Assembly (NCBI GenBank): GCA_963731285.1
Contig: CAVSUR010000006.1
Span: forward strand, 248,001 to 312,000
DNA: 64,000 nt
Reading direction: 5' to 3'
Source of the DNA: CAVSUR01 sp963731285
Lineage (GTDB): Bacteria > Actinomycetota > Actinomycetes > Streptosporangiales > Streptosporangiaceae
The notes under the pieces are model-generated. The model had not been told where the DNA came from. It searched no databases and saw nothing but the letters and a program-made list of their open reading frames with translations. Within the stretch, counting starts at the first letter, position 1, and the number at the start of each line of letters is the position of its first letter. Positions 17,303-27,400 of the stretch are shown here, piece after piece. A program made the translations under genes and the position numbers.

Positions 17303-18124
17303 TCAGCTGGCCGCCAGCGGCTCCTGCAGCTCGGTCACCCAGGCGGCCCGGTCCGGGCCGCAGTCGAGGTACACCTCGCGGTTGTAGCCGGCCGAGGTGT
17401 AGCCGTTCGCCTCAATCCACTGGGCCAGGACCTGGATCGTGGCCAGGACGTCGTCCATCGAGCCGCGGTGCACGATCGTGGCGGCCCGCTCGATCGCGGG
17501 CAGGTCCACGATCGAGATGCCGGAGTCGCCCACCGGGCTCCCGGCAACCGGTGCCGAGGCATGCACGAGCACGCCGTTGCCTTCGGGTGTGTTTTCGTAG
17601 TAGGCGATAGCAGGCCCGGCCGGGGGGACTCCGGCCTGGCGCAGGCGGCCCATCAGCTCGTCATAGAGCGGGGTGATGACCGGAGTGATGGACTCTGGCT
17701 CGAAGCTCGCCGCGACGGCGGTGAGCTCGGCGACCCGGACGGCCGGGATCTTCTTGATCTGGATGTCGTCGGCAGGCATGATGCCCTCCCTTTCGATGAT
17801 CTGGAGCCTCGCCTCGACCTGAGCCAGCCGCGCGGCGTCGGCGGCGAGCTGCGACTGTAGCTGTGCCTGGCGCAGCCGCAGCATGCCGCGCAGTTCCGCG
17901 GTGCTCACCTTCTCGTCGAGCATGGACTGCACCTGCTGCAGGCTGAAGCCAAGCTCCTTCAGCGCGACGATCCGGTTGAGCCGCGACAGCTGCCCGGCCT
18001 CGTACGACCGGTATCCGGTCGACGGGTCGGCACGTGCGGGCCGCAGCAGCCCGAGCGCGTCGTAGTGCCGCAGCATGCGCACCGACACGCGGCCGTGACT
18101 GGCGAAATCTCCGATACTGAACAT
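17303..18124 (-). CDS. MerR-family regulator with GyrI-like effector-binding domain
   Basis: 273 residues. The N-terminal winged helix is classic MerR (FSIGDFASHGRVSVRMLRHYDALGLLRPAR, STGYRSYEAGQLSRLNRIVALKELGFSL), followed by a coiled coil (residues about 75-115) and a C-terminal domain of BmrR/GyrI type (VRVAELTAVAASFEP, LYDELMGRLRQAG, AIAYYEN). This class senses organic ligands and untwists the promoter to activate transcription, often of drug efflux genes. It is divergent from the ECF sigma gene and convergent with the methyltransferase gene, 29 bp away. The target is unknown. Confidence 0.88.
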   Translation of the reverse strand: MFSIGDFASHGRVSVRMLRHYDALGLLRPARADPSTGYRSYEAGQLSRLNRIVALKELGFSLQQVQSMLDEKVSTAELRGMLRLRQAQLQSQLAADAARLAQVEARLQIIEREGIMPADDIQIKKIPAVRVAELTAVAASFEPESITPVITPLYDELMGRLRQAGVPPAGPAIAYYENTPEGNGVLVHASAPVAGSPVGDSGISIVDLPAIERAATIVHRGSMDDVLATIQVLAQWIEANGYTSAGYNREVYLDCGPDRAAWVTELQEPLAAS

Positions 18125-18209
18125 GACGTCCTCCGGTTTAGGCCCTCACACCGTGTCAGAGTCAACGATGCCCGGCCGGACTCCCGCCGGTCCCGGCCCG
18201 GCCGGTGAA

Positions 18210-18821
18210 ATGCAGCCGCGGCACCGGACATGTGCGGGTATCGGAGGGAGCAGCCTTGAGACAACCGCAGCGGCCGGCCCCGGTGAACGGCGCCGCCGGT
18301 TCGAAGAGATCTACGGCGCGAGCTGCGGTCCCATCCTCGGGTACCTGCTGCGCCGTGCCGCCAGCCCGGAGGACGCGGCCGACATGCTGGCCGAGACGTT
18401 CCTGGCCGCCTGGCGGCGGCTGGACGACATCCCGCCCGGCGACCAGGCCAGGCTGTGGCTCTACGGGGTGGCCCGGCACGTGCTGGCCAACTACCGCCGC
18501 GGCGAGCGCCGGCGATCGGCGCTGGCCGCCCGGCTGCGCGCCGACATCGTCGCGTCTTACCAGCCGCCGGAGCACACCGGGGAGCTGGCGCGGATCGCGG
18601 CGGCGTTCCGCGGCCTGCCGGAAGCGGACCGGGAGCTGCTGGCCCTGATCGGCTGGGAGGGCCTCGATCCCGGCCAGGCCGCCAGCGTCCTGGGCTGCTC
18701 GCGCAACGCGGCCCGCATCCGGCTGCACCGGGCCCGGCGGCGGCTGGCCGCCGCGCTCGGCCGCCAGCAGGCGGTAGCCCGGCCTGACCCGGCCCGTATC
18801 CCGAGCGGAGGACGCACATGA
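18210..18821 (+). CDS. ECF-type RNA polymerase sigma factor
   Basis: About 203 residues from the ATG at 18210; starts at 18168 and 18123 are also open but extend into or overlap the MerR start. Region 2 is YGASCGPILGYLLRRAASPEDAADMLAETFLAAWRRLDD, with RLWLYGVARHVLANYRR closing it. Region 4 is FRGLPEADRELLALIGWEGLDPGQAASVLGCSRNAARIRLHRARRRL. The spacing matches the sigma-70 family ECF group that answers membrane or envelope signals. The stop overlaps the start of the next gene (ATGA), which looks like its anti-sigma partner. Confidence 0.88.
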   Translation: MQPRHRTCAGIGGSSLETTAAAGPGERRRRFEEIYGASCGPILGYLLRRAASPEDAADMLAETFLAAWRRLDDIPPGDQARLWLYGVARHVLANYRRGERRRSALAARLRADIVASYQPPEHTGELARIAAAFRGLPEADRELLALIGWEGLDPGQAASVLGCSRNAARIRLHRARRRLAAALGRQQAVARPDPARIPSGGRT

Positions 18822-19853
18822 ACCCGGTCAGCCGGATTTCCCCGGTGACAGATGACGAGGCGGCCCGGCTGACCAGCGCGGCCGCGCTGGCTGACATGGC
18901 CGGCCAGATCACCGCCGGGCCGCCATCGCCGCCGGGCGAGCGCGCCGCGGCGGCCGGTCCGCCGGTGCCGGGCCGGCCGGGCGCCGGGGCCGTGGCGGCG
19001 AGGCCGCCGGATCGCGGTGCCGCTGAGCGCCGCGGCGGCGGTCGCCGCGATCACGGCCGGCGCTGTCGCCGTGGCCACGCTCGGCCCGGGTGATCGCGGC
19101 GGAGCCGGCCGCACCGGGCCGGCGGCGGCCGGAGCGCGCCTGCTGTCGTTCACCCGGCACGGCCGGTTCATCGACGTGATCGTCCGCAACCCGGCCGCCG
19201 ACCCGCAGCGCTACCGCGCCGAGTTTCGGGCGCACCACCTGGACATCACGCTGTCGCTGGTGCCGGTCTCTCCTTCTCTTGTCGGGACCGTGGTGTTCGT
19301 CGGCGCCAGCCAGCAGGGCGGCGCCATCACGCCCATCACCGCCCGCGGCCGCTGCACTGAGGCCTCAGGGACCGGCAGCTGCCCGGTGGGGCTCCGGGTG
19401 CCGGCCGGCTACCGGGGCAGCGCACAATTGGTGTTCGGCCGGGCCGCCCGGCCGGGCGAGCAGTACGAGTCGACCGCCCCCGCCACCGCCAGGGGCGAGG
19501 TCATGCACGGCATGCACTTCCGCGGCCGCACAGTCGCGGTGGTACTGGCGATGCTGCGCAGGCGGCACGTGACCGTGCCGGTTTTCCATTACCTGGCGGA
19601 CCGGGCCGCCCGCCTGCTCCGGCCGGCCCAGGTGCCGCTGAGCTGGTATGTGTACGGCGCCGACCCGTGGGCGCCGCGGCAGGTCGCGCTCTGGGCGGGG
19701 CCAGCCAGGAAGCCGGCGGCATCGATCACGCCGATGCCCAGCGCGAGCCCGGCCAGGCCCGCGCCCCGCCCGAGCCCGGGCCGGACCAGGTCCGCGCCCA
19801 GCGCGAATCCGAGCCCGGCCAGGCCCCCGCCCACGCCGAGCCCCGGCAGATAG
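18818..19853 (+). pseudogene. Membrane protein, probable anti-sigma partner, frameshifted
   Basis: The first frame gives MNPVSRISPVTDDEAARLTS and a Pro/Gly-rich stretch. The second frame takes over as PWRRGRRIAVPLSAAAAVAAITAGAVAVATLG, a positively charged edge followed by one membrane helix, then an extracytoplasmic domain of about 230 residues ending in a Ser/Pro-rich tail. Such one-span proteins encoded right after an ECF sigma gene usually restrain it, although no zinc anti-sigma (HxxxCxxC) motif is present. Deleting one G from the run at 18986-18989 joins both frames smoothly. The outer domain is not one I recognise. Confidence 0.6.
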
Positions 19854-19934
19854 CCGAGCTGCCCGGTTCGGCCCGGCCGGCGGCCACGGGCTCGGGGACA
19901 TGGGCCGCGGCTGACCCCAGCCCCGCCCGGCACC

Positions 19935-20660
19935 TCAGTCCGGGGGGCCGGAACCGGGGGCGCCCGGCTGACCGTCCGGACCGGCCACCAGCCGCCCGTC
20001 TTCCAGGGTCAGCACCTCGTCGGCGAGGTCCATCAGCATCGCCTCATGCGTGGCGACCAGCGCGGTGATGCCCTCGGCGGCGATGACCGTGCGCAGCAGC
20101 CGCATGATCTGAAGGCCTGACTCCGAGTCCAGCTGCCCGGTCGGCTCGTCGGCGATCAGCAGCCGCGGCCCGGCGGCCAGCGCCCGGGCGATCGCGACCC
20201 GCTGCTGCTGGCCGCCGGACAGCTCGGCCGGCCGCTGCCGGGCGTGCCCAGCCAGGCCCACGACATCCAGCAGCAGCCGCACCCGCTCCTCGCGGGCCCG
20301 CGCCGGGATGCCCAGGATGCGCAGCGGGACACCGACATTCTCGGCGGCGGTCAGCATCGGGATCAGCCCGAACGACTGGAACACGAACGCGACCGTGCTG
20401 CGGCGCAGCATTATCCGCTGCCGCTCCGACATGCCGGTCACGTCCTGGCCGGCCACCTGCACCCGTCCGCCGCTGGGCTGGTCCAGGCCGCCGATGATGT
20501 TCAGCAGGCTGGTCTTGCCGGACCCGGAGCGGCCGCGCAGCGCCGCCAGCTGGCCGCCGCGGACGGTGAACGAGACATCCCGGAGCGCGGCGACCGCAGT
20601 GTGGCCGCTGCCGAAGGTGCGGGACACGCCGTCGGCGGCGATCATGATCTCGCCGGTCAC
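19935..20660 (-). CDS. ABC transporter ATP-binding protein (MacB/LolD type)
   Basis: 241 residues from the GTG at 20660, which overlaps the stop of the upstream ATPase as GTGA. Walker A is GRSGSGKTSLLN, the Q-loop is FVFQSFGLIPMLT, the signature is LSGGQQQRVAIARAL, Walker B is LLIADEPTGQLDS and the switch His is in VATHEAM. The PSGG and RSTVAFVFQ patterns match ATPases that pair with FtsX-like permeases. It is the last gene of a four-gene minus-strand operon (27661 to 19935) with a second ATPase and two large permeases. Confidence 0.9.
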   Translation of the reverse strand: MTGEIMIAADGVSRTFGSGHTAVAALRDVSFTVRGGQLAALRGRSGSGKTSLLNIIGGLDQPSGGRVQVAGQDVTGMSERQRIMLRRSTVAFVFQSFGLIPMLTAAENVGVPLRILGIPARAREERVRLLLDVVGLAGHARQRPAELSGGQQQRVAIARALAAGPRLLIADEPTGQLDSESGLQIMRLLRTVIAAEGITALVATHEAMLMDLADEVLTLEDGRLVAGPDGQPGAPGSGPPD

Positions 20661-21684
20661 GGCCGCCTGCCCGGCTGGTCCGGCCATACCCCGATGTGAT
20701 CGGGCGCGGCCTCCAGCCGGACCCGGTCGCGCATGCCGAGCGGCTCGATCATGTCCTGCGGCAGCTGCACCCGGCCGGCCCGGTCAAGCACCGCGTACTC
20801 GGTGGCGTGCCGGGTGCGGTTGCCGTGCTCGTCGGTTCCTTCCTGGCGCAGCGTCTCGCTGCTGGTCCGGCCGTCGCGGATCGCCACGGTGCGCCGCACC
20901 TGGGCCGACAGCTCCGGGTCGTGCGTCACGACCAGGACGGTGACCCCCAGCTCGGCGTTGACCGTCTGCAGCGCCCCGAACACGTGCCCGGCGGTGATGC
21001 TGTCCAGCTCGCCGGTCGGCTCGTCGGCCAGCAGCACGGCCGGGCCATTGGCCAGCGCGGTCGCGATCGCGGTGCGCTGCTGCTCGCCGCCCGACATGGT
21101 GTCGGGGATCCGGTCGGCGCAATGCGCGACGCCGAGCAGGCCGAGCAGCTCGGCGGCGCGGCGGCCGCGGTCGCGCCGCGCGGTGGTGCTGAACTGCATC
21201 GGCAGCATCACGTTCTGCCGGGCGGTCAGGTACGGCAGCAGGTTGCGCGAGGTCTGCTGCCAGATGAAGCCGACCGTGCGGCGCCGGTAGCCGAGCCGCT
21301 CCTTGGCGGTCATCGCGGCCAGGTCCTGGCCGGCCACCCGGACCAGCCGGCCGTCGGGGCGTCCAGTCCGGCCAGGATGTTGATCAGTGTCGACTTGCCG
21401 CTGCCGGACGCGCCGACCAGCGCGGTCAGCTCGCCCCTGGCGATCAGCAGGTCCAGTCCCTGCAGCGCCTGCACCTCGATGCCCTCGGCCGCGTAGATGC
21501 GGACCAGCCGGTCGCAGGCGATGAGCGCGTCGTCGCCGTAGGCCGTGCGGGCCCGCTCCGCCGCGGCGCCGAGCTGCGCGAGGCTGGCCGCCGGGGCGGT
21601 GCCGGCCGGTCCCGCGGGCCCTGCCGCCGTGCTGGCTGATGGTCCCATCCGAACTTCCTCCTCGCTCATCGGCGCATCGCTCAT
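20657..21684 (-). pseudogene. ABC transporter ATP-binding protein with AbrB-like C-terminal extension, frameshifted
   Basis: The first frame gives Walker A (GASGSGKSTLINILAGLDAP). The second carries the rest: FIWQQTSRNLLPYLTA Q-loop, MSGGEQQRTAIATAL signature, LLADEPTGELDS Walker B and VTHDPEL switch. Adding one C to the run opposite 21356-21359 joins them as LDAPDGRLVRVAGQDLA, normal for the family. After the ATPase core come about 55 extra residues (EYAVLDRAGRVQLPQDMIEPLGMRDRVRLE) that look like a SpoVT/AbrB swapped-hairpin element; its role here is unknown. The start overlaps the stop of the second permease by 4 bp. Partners are the 21681 and 24413 permeases. Confidence 0.82.
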
Positions 21685-24416
21685 TCGTCGATCCGCAGCG
21701 CCCGGCCGGTGCCGCGGCGGGCCGCGGCCATGCCCTGGGCGGCCAGCACGGCCGCGGCCAGCAGCACCAGGCCGCCGGCCACCGTGGCCAGCACGCCCAG
21801 GTCCGCGTGCAGGGCCACGGCCGCCGCCGAGCCGGTGAAGGCCGACAGGCTGATGGCCGGCCCGAGCAGCGGCACCAGCGCCAGCGCGCAGGCCACGCCG
21901 CCGGCCACGGCGGCGATCACCGGCGGCACCACCTCAGCTGCGGCCAGCTCCCTGGCCTGGGCCGGGTGCAGGCCCATGGTCGCCAGCCGGGCCAGCATCA
22001 GCTCCCGGCCGCGGCCGCCCAGCACCAGCATGATGACCAGGACCAGCGCGCAGAACCCGGCTGCCGCGGCGGTCCCGGCCGCGAAGGCGGCGTCGGCCGC
22101 GCGCGGCAGCGGCGCGTTCTCCAGTCTGGCCAGCACCCGGGTCCGGAACGTGACCGGCACGCCGGGTGCGGTCCTGGCCGCCGCCGCGGCCAGCGCGGGC
22201 TCGCTTACCTGCGAGCCGCCCACGAGCATCATGGTGGGCGGCAGCTGCAGCTGGGCGCCGGCCGCCCACAGCGGCAGCACCACGAACGGCCCGGCCGCGC
22301 CGGCCGCGGCCGGCGTGCTGGCCAGCCGTCCCGCCACCTTGATCGTCACGGTGCCGGTGCCGAGCGAGACCAGGGCCGGGCTGGCGCCGAGGAAGGCCGC
22401 CGCCCGCGGCGAGGCCAGCACCGGTGCCGGCCCGCCGGGCCGGCGCGGCCGCGCCAGTGCCGCGGCCGGGAAGCGCCCGGCCGGGGTGGCGGCCAGAACC
22501 GCCGCGTACTGGCGTGGGTCCACGATCACCACGGTCAGCTCGGCGGCGCCGAACCGGGCGCCGGGCAGGTCGCCGGTCGCTTGCCGGATGCCGGCCACCG
22601 GCCCGGCCCCCGGGACCGCGGCGATGGCCCGCTGGGCCTTCGTGGTCAGCGCGATCGAGTCGGCCGGGCCGCCGACCACCGCGCTGGCCGGCACCTGCTG
22701 CCAGGAGACGGCGGTGTCGCCTGCCCGCGCTCCCGCGCGCACCATCCCGCTGAACGCCACCAGCGCCAGTGCGAGCACCAGCGCGAATACCGGCAGCGCG
22801 GCGACGCTGCCGGTGGCGGCGCCGCGGGCCAGCCCGATGAACGTGACCACGCCGCCGCGGCGGCGGGCCAGCCGCAGCAGCCCGCGCACCGCGACCGGGC
22901 CGAGCCGGGCGGCCAGCACCGCGGCCGGGACGGCGGCCAGTACCGGCCCCGCCGAGGTGTAGGCGTCGCCTCCGGCCGCGGCGGGGCCCTGCGCGCGCAG
23001 CACGATCAGGCCGCCGGCGGCCAGGCAGACCAGCGTGCCGTCGGCGACCCAGCGCCGGGCCGCGGCCAGCCGCCGGGCCGCCGCCGCGCCGCCGGGCCGG
23101 ACCCGGCGCCGGGGCGCCCCGGCCACGGCGGCCAGCAGCGGCGGCCCGGCCAGTGCGGTGACGGTGACCAGGCCGGCCAGCCACCAGGCCAGCGGAATGC
23201 CGGAACCGGGCGTGGCCGCGACCGCCGCCGCGGCCGCGGCCACGGCCGCCGGGATCACCACCACCGCGCCGCCGCGCAGCGCCCGCCAGCTCACCTGCCT
23301 CCGGCCGGCCCCGCGAGCCCGCATCAGCGCGTACTCGGCGGCTCGCTGCTGGGTCAGCAGCCGGGCGCAGAGCAGCAGCACCGCCGCGCCCAGCGCCACC
23401 AGGCTGACCTCCAGCAGGGCCAGGATCCCGCTGACCGCCCGGTCCGCGCTGATGAACGCGGCCAGCTCGCTCGCCGCGCCCGTGGTGAGGCTCAGCCCGC
23501 CGCCGCTGCCCACTATGGCGGCGCCGCCCGCCTCGGCAGCGGCCAGCCCGGCCAGCGGCCCGGCCTGATCGGCGGTCATGCCGGCCAGGCTGAGCGGGAA
23601 CACCCAGTCCAGGTTCACGTCGGCGTGGCCGTTGCTCGCCTGCAGCGGGGCCAGCTCGCCCGGCCCGATGAACACCGCCCCCTGCCAGTAGGCCTGGCTG
23701 AGCGGCGGGGGCTCGGTGAAGGTCTCCGGCGCGGCGGCGCCGGCGAACTCGGTCCAGAACGCCGACCGCGGCGCGGCCGGCGACAGCAGCCCGGTGACCG
23801 AGATGGCCAGCCCGGCCCCGAGGCTCAGCCGCGACCCGGGGTGCAGGCCGAATCTGGCCGCCGTGGCCCGGGTCACGGCCACCTGGAAGGTCAGGCTGGT
23901 GCCCGAGCGCCGGGCGGAGGCCGGCCACCGCCCGGCCGCGAGCCGGGCATAGTGCCGCAGCGCATCCCGCCACACCAGCTGCAGCTGGGGCGGGTGGGAG
24001 GCGATGCGGGCGCTCGGGGCCGCGTCCGGCACGGTCAGGTAGCCAGACGCGACGTTCGACCAGGCCTGCCCGGTGCGCACCGGCAGCCCGTGACCGGACA
24101 GGTAACCGCCGATCAGGAGGCGCACCGACATGACCTCCGCGGGCGTGACCGGGACGCCGGGCGGGTTGAACGTGTAGGAGTCGATGGCCGCGGTGACCGC
24201 CTGGCTGCCGGGCGGCGCGGCGGCGGTCAGCTGGTGCAGCGCGCGGGTGCGCAGCAGCAGGCTGGCCCGCGGCCCGGCCACGGCCAGGAACACGCAGCCG
24301 ACCACGAGCAGCCCGAGCGCCGCCGAGGCGCCGGCCCCGGTACCGGTCAGCAGCCGCCAGCTCGCCCGCATCCGGCCGCGCGCCCGGCCGCGCGCCGAGT
24401 CCGCATCGGCGGTCAT
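21681..24416 (-). CDS. FtsX-like ABC transporter permease
   Basis: 911 residues from the ATG at 24416, overlapping the stop of the other permease (ATGA). One N-terminal membrane helix (SAALGLLVVGCVFLAVAG) is followed by a large outside domain of about 260 residues, then groups of helices around LALLEVSLVALGAAVLLLCARLL, VTALAGPPLLAAVAG and the C-terminal FtsX block (AGFCALVLVIMLVLGG, ARLATMGLHPAQARELAAAEVVPPVIAAVAGG). This is a duplicated FtsX/MacB-type permease that moves lipids, peptides or drugs out by mechanotransmission rather than through a classic channel. Cargo is unknown. Confidence 0.85.
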   Translation of the reverse strand: MTADADSARGRARGRMRASWRLLTGTGAGASAALGLLVVGCVFLAVAGPRASLLLRTRALHQLTAAAPPGSQAVTAAIDSYTFNPPGVPVTPAEVMSVRLLIGGYLSGHGLPVRTGQAWSNVASGYLTVPDAAPSARIASHPPQLQLVWRDALRHYARLAAGRWPASARRSGTSLTFQVAVTRATAARFGLHPGSRLSLGAGLAISVTGLLSPAAPRSAFWTEFAGAAAPETFTEPPPLSQAYWQGAVFIGPGELAPLQASNGHADVNLDWVFPLSLAGMTADQAGPLAGLAAAEAGGAAIVGSGGGLSLTTGAASELAAFISADRAVSGILALLEVSLVALGAAVLLLCARLLTQQRAAEYALMRARGAGRRQVSWRALRGGAVVVIPAAVAAAAAAVAATPGSGIPLAWWLAGLVTVTALAGPPLLAAVAGAPRRRVRPGGAAAARRLAAARRWVADGTLVCLAAGGLIVLRAQGPAAAGGDAYTSAGPVLAAVPAAVLAARLGPVAVRGLLRLARRRGGVVTFIGLARGAATGSVAALPVFALVLALALVAFSGMVRAGARAGDTAVSWQQVPASAVVGGPADSIALTTKAQRAIAAVPGAGPVAGIRQATGDLPGARFGAAELTVVIVDPRQYAAVLAATPAGRFPAAALARPRRPGGPAPVLASPRAAAFLGASPALVSLGTGTVTIKVAGRLASTPAAAGAAGPFVVLPLWAAGAQLQLPPTMMLVGGSQVSEPALAAAAARTAPGVPVTFRTRVLARLENAPLPRAADAAFAAGTAAAAGFCALVLVIMLVLGGRGRELMLARLATMGLHPAQARELAAAEVVPPVIAAVAGGVACALALVPLLGPAISLSAFTGSAAAVALHADLGVLATVAGGLVLLAAAVLAAQGMAAARRGTGRALRIDE

Positions 24417-27400
24417 GCCAGCTCCACGGCGCGCAGCTCGGCGGCCGGATCCGGGCGGCGGGCGACCGTGACCGCGGCCGCCAGCACCGGCAGCGCCGCG
24501 ACCGCGGCGGCCAGAGACACCGCCCAGCCCAGCGGCAGCACCACCGCCGGCGGCGGCACCGGCACGGTGGCCAGGGCGGTGAGCGTGACCGCCGGGACCA
24601 GCAGCCGCGCCGCCACCGCGCCGAGCAGCAGCCCCCCGGCCACGGCCGGGACGGCCAGCAGCAGCTGCTCCAGGCAGAGCTGAACCGTCTGGGCCGCGCG
24701 GGACACGCCGAGGGCGGCCAGCAGCGCGCTGCGGGCCCGCCGCTCCCGCAGGCTCGCGGCCACGCTGATGGCGAAGCCGAGCATGGCCAGCAGCGCGGCC
24801 GCGGCACCGACGGCCGCCGCGGCCCGCTGCGGCGCTGCGGCCACCGGCGCGCTGATCAGGGCGGCCGCCCGCCGGTCCCGGTCCGCGACGTCGGTCCCCG
24901 GCGGCAGCCCGGACGGGACGGTCCCGCCCGCGGTCCGCAGCCACCAGCTGGTCACCGGTACCGGCGGCACCGACATGGCCGCGAGCACCTGCTGCAGGGC
25001 CGCCTGATCCACCAGCAGCACGCCGCCCTGGCCGGCGGTGGGGAACGACCGGATCGCCGCGACGATGCGCACCGGCACCGGCGAGCCGCTGGCGGTGACG
25101 GGCACGGTCGTGCCGACGCTGGTGCTGCTCGCGGCCAGGAAGGCCCGGGTCGCGATGCCGGGCAGCACGGCGGGCACCGGCTGCGCGGTCAGCGTGACCG
25201 AGCCGCTGACCGGCTGCGGCGGCACGCCCTTGGCCGGGACCAGGTGCCCGAATCCCGGCCGGAACGTCAGTTCCTGGCGGCCGGCCGGCCCCGGCCGCCA
25301 GGAGACCGGCGCCGGCGGAGCCCCGACCGCGCCGGAGCCGCCGGCCAGGTCCTGGCTGCCGGCCCCGGCGAGCCAGCCGCCGAGGGCGCGCCCGGACGCG
25401 AACGTCCCGACCGCGCCGACGGTCAGCGTCACCCGGCGGCGCAGCGCCTGCCGGGCGGCCCGCGCCGCGGCCGCCCCGGCCGTGCCTTGTCCCGGCGGCG
25501 GCACGGCGAACCCGGGCAGCCGGAAGCTCCAGGCCAGGTCCAGCAGGCGCAGCGGATACGCGGCCCGGCGGCCCGGTGACAGCTGCGCGATCAGCTGATG
25601 GGCGCGGCCGTCGGCCGGCAGCACGCCCGCGGGCACCGAGAAGACCGCGCCGCTGGCGTCCTGCACCGACACGGCGGCGGCCAGCGGGCCCAGTCCCCAC
25701 GACCGCGGCACCGGCGACAGCTGGGCGGTGATGGCCAGCCGGGCCGGGCGGCCGGGCACGGCCAGGCCGGGGGAGCGCCCGGCGGGCGTGATGGTGCGCC
25801 ACAGCGCGGCGGCGGGAACCGGCGACTGGTCAGCGCGCAGCAGCACCGTCGCGGCCGCCCGGCGCGCGTCCAGGGCCAGGATCTCACCGCCGATCGCGCC
25901 GTTGAAGCTGCTGACCGCCATCGCCGCGGTCACGCCCCGCGCCCCGCTGATGGCCGCGCCCCGGCTCAGCGGCAGCGGCGCCGGCGGCCCGGCCTGGACG
26001 TCGGCGCCGATGGCGTAGGCGGCCTGGTCGCGCCCGGACTGGCGCCAGCTCTGCTGCTGGGCCAGCGCGAGCGTGCCGATGGCCACGGCCACGATGGCCA
26101 GCAGCGCCGGGCCGGTCTGCCGCACCGGCCGCCTGGCGACCTCCCAGCTGGCCAGGGCGCCGCCCAGCCGGCGGCCGCGGGCGGTGGCCCGCTCGGCCAG
26201 CCGGACCAGCACCGGGGCCAGCCGCAGCGGGATCAGCGCGCAGCCGGCCAGCAGCAGTGCGGGCGCGGCCACCAGCACCGGGTCGATCCCGGCCGGCTCG
26301 CCCCGGCCGACGGCTGAGTAGCGCCGCAGCTGCCAGGCCGCGACGAGCGCGAGCGCCAGCACGGCCGCGTCACCGCCGGCCCGGGCCGCGCCGGCCAGCG
26401 CGGCCTGCCGGCCCCGGCGGGCGCGGGCATCCCCGGGCGTGGCCGGCCGCAGCGCGGGCCAGGCCAGCACCACCGCCGCGACCAGCAGCACCACCGACAC
26501 GGCGGCCCAGGCGCTGCCCGCGGTCAGGCCACCGGGCAGCCCGGACCCGGCCAGCGCGCCGGCCAGCCAGCGGCCGAGCACTACCCCGGCCACCGCCGCC
26601 ACCGCGGCCAGCAGCAGCGCCTCGGCCAGGGCCAGCACCGCGAGCTGGGACCTGGCCGCGCCGCGGGCGGCCAGCAGCGCGGCCTCTTCCTCCCGCTGGC
26701 TGGCCAGCAGCCGGGCCGCCAGGGCGATCGCGGCCACGGTCACCAGCAGCAGTTCCAGGCCGCTGACCGCCAGCAGCGACCGGGCCACGGCGTAACTGCT
26801 GGCCAGGCCGGTCAGCAGCCGCGGTATGCCGGTGGCCGCCTGCAGCCCGCCGAGGGCCTGGCCGGTCCGCAGCCGCCCGGCCGCCGCGCTGATCCGCCCG
26901 GCCACGGTGGTCAGCTCGGCGGGCGGTATCCGGGTGCGGCCGGGCACCGCCAGCCAGGAGGCCTGCCCCACGGCCAGCTGCCGGGGGCCGAATGCGGACC
27001 GGCCCGCGATCAGCGGGCCGTAGGTGCGGAAACCGCCTCCCACCATCGAGCCGGAGGTGCTGATCAGGTCGAGGTGCCAGTACGGGCTGGCCGGGTCCCG
27101 CGGGCGGTACCAGCCGGTGACCCGCAGCCGGATCGGAGCGCCGGTGTCGCGGTCCCGCACCGCCAGCACGTGCCCGACGGCCGCATCCAGCTGGCCGGCC
27201 ACGGCTGCGGGGACCGCGACCGGGACCGGCGCGCCCGGCCGGGCCGGGCCCGGCCAGGCGCCGCTGGTCAGCCGGGCCTGGCCGGTGATGCCGTCGAGCG
27301 CGGCCACCTGGGCGATCGGCGTGCCGCGGCCGGGGGCGGCGGGCACGCCCAGCGGGTCGGACCAGACGGCCGTGTTCAGCCGGGCGTGCAGGCCGCCGAA

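Noticed and set aside
17959..18912. Minus-strand frame containing a MerR-like end
   Set aside because: It is only an alternate-frame echo of the MerR gene start combined with antisense of the sigma gene.
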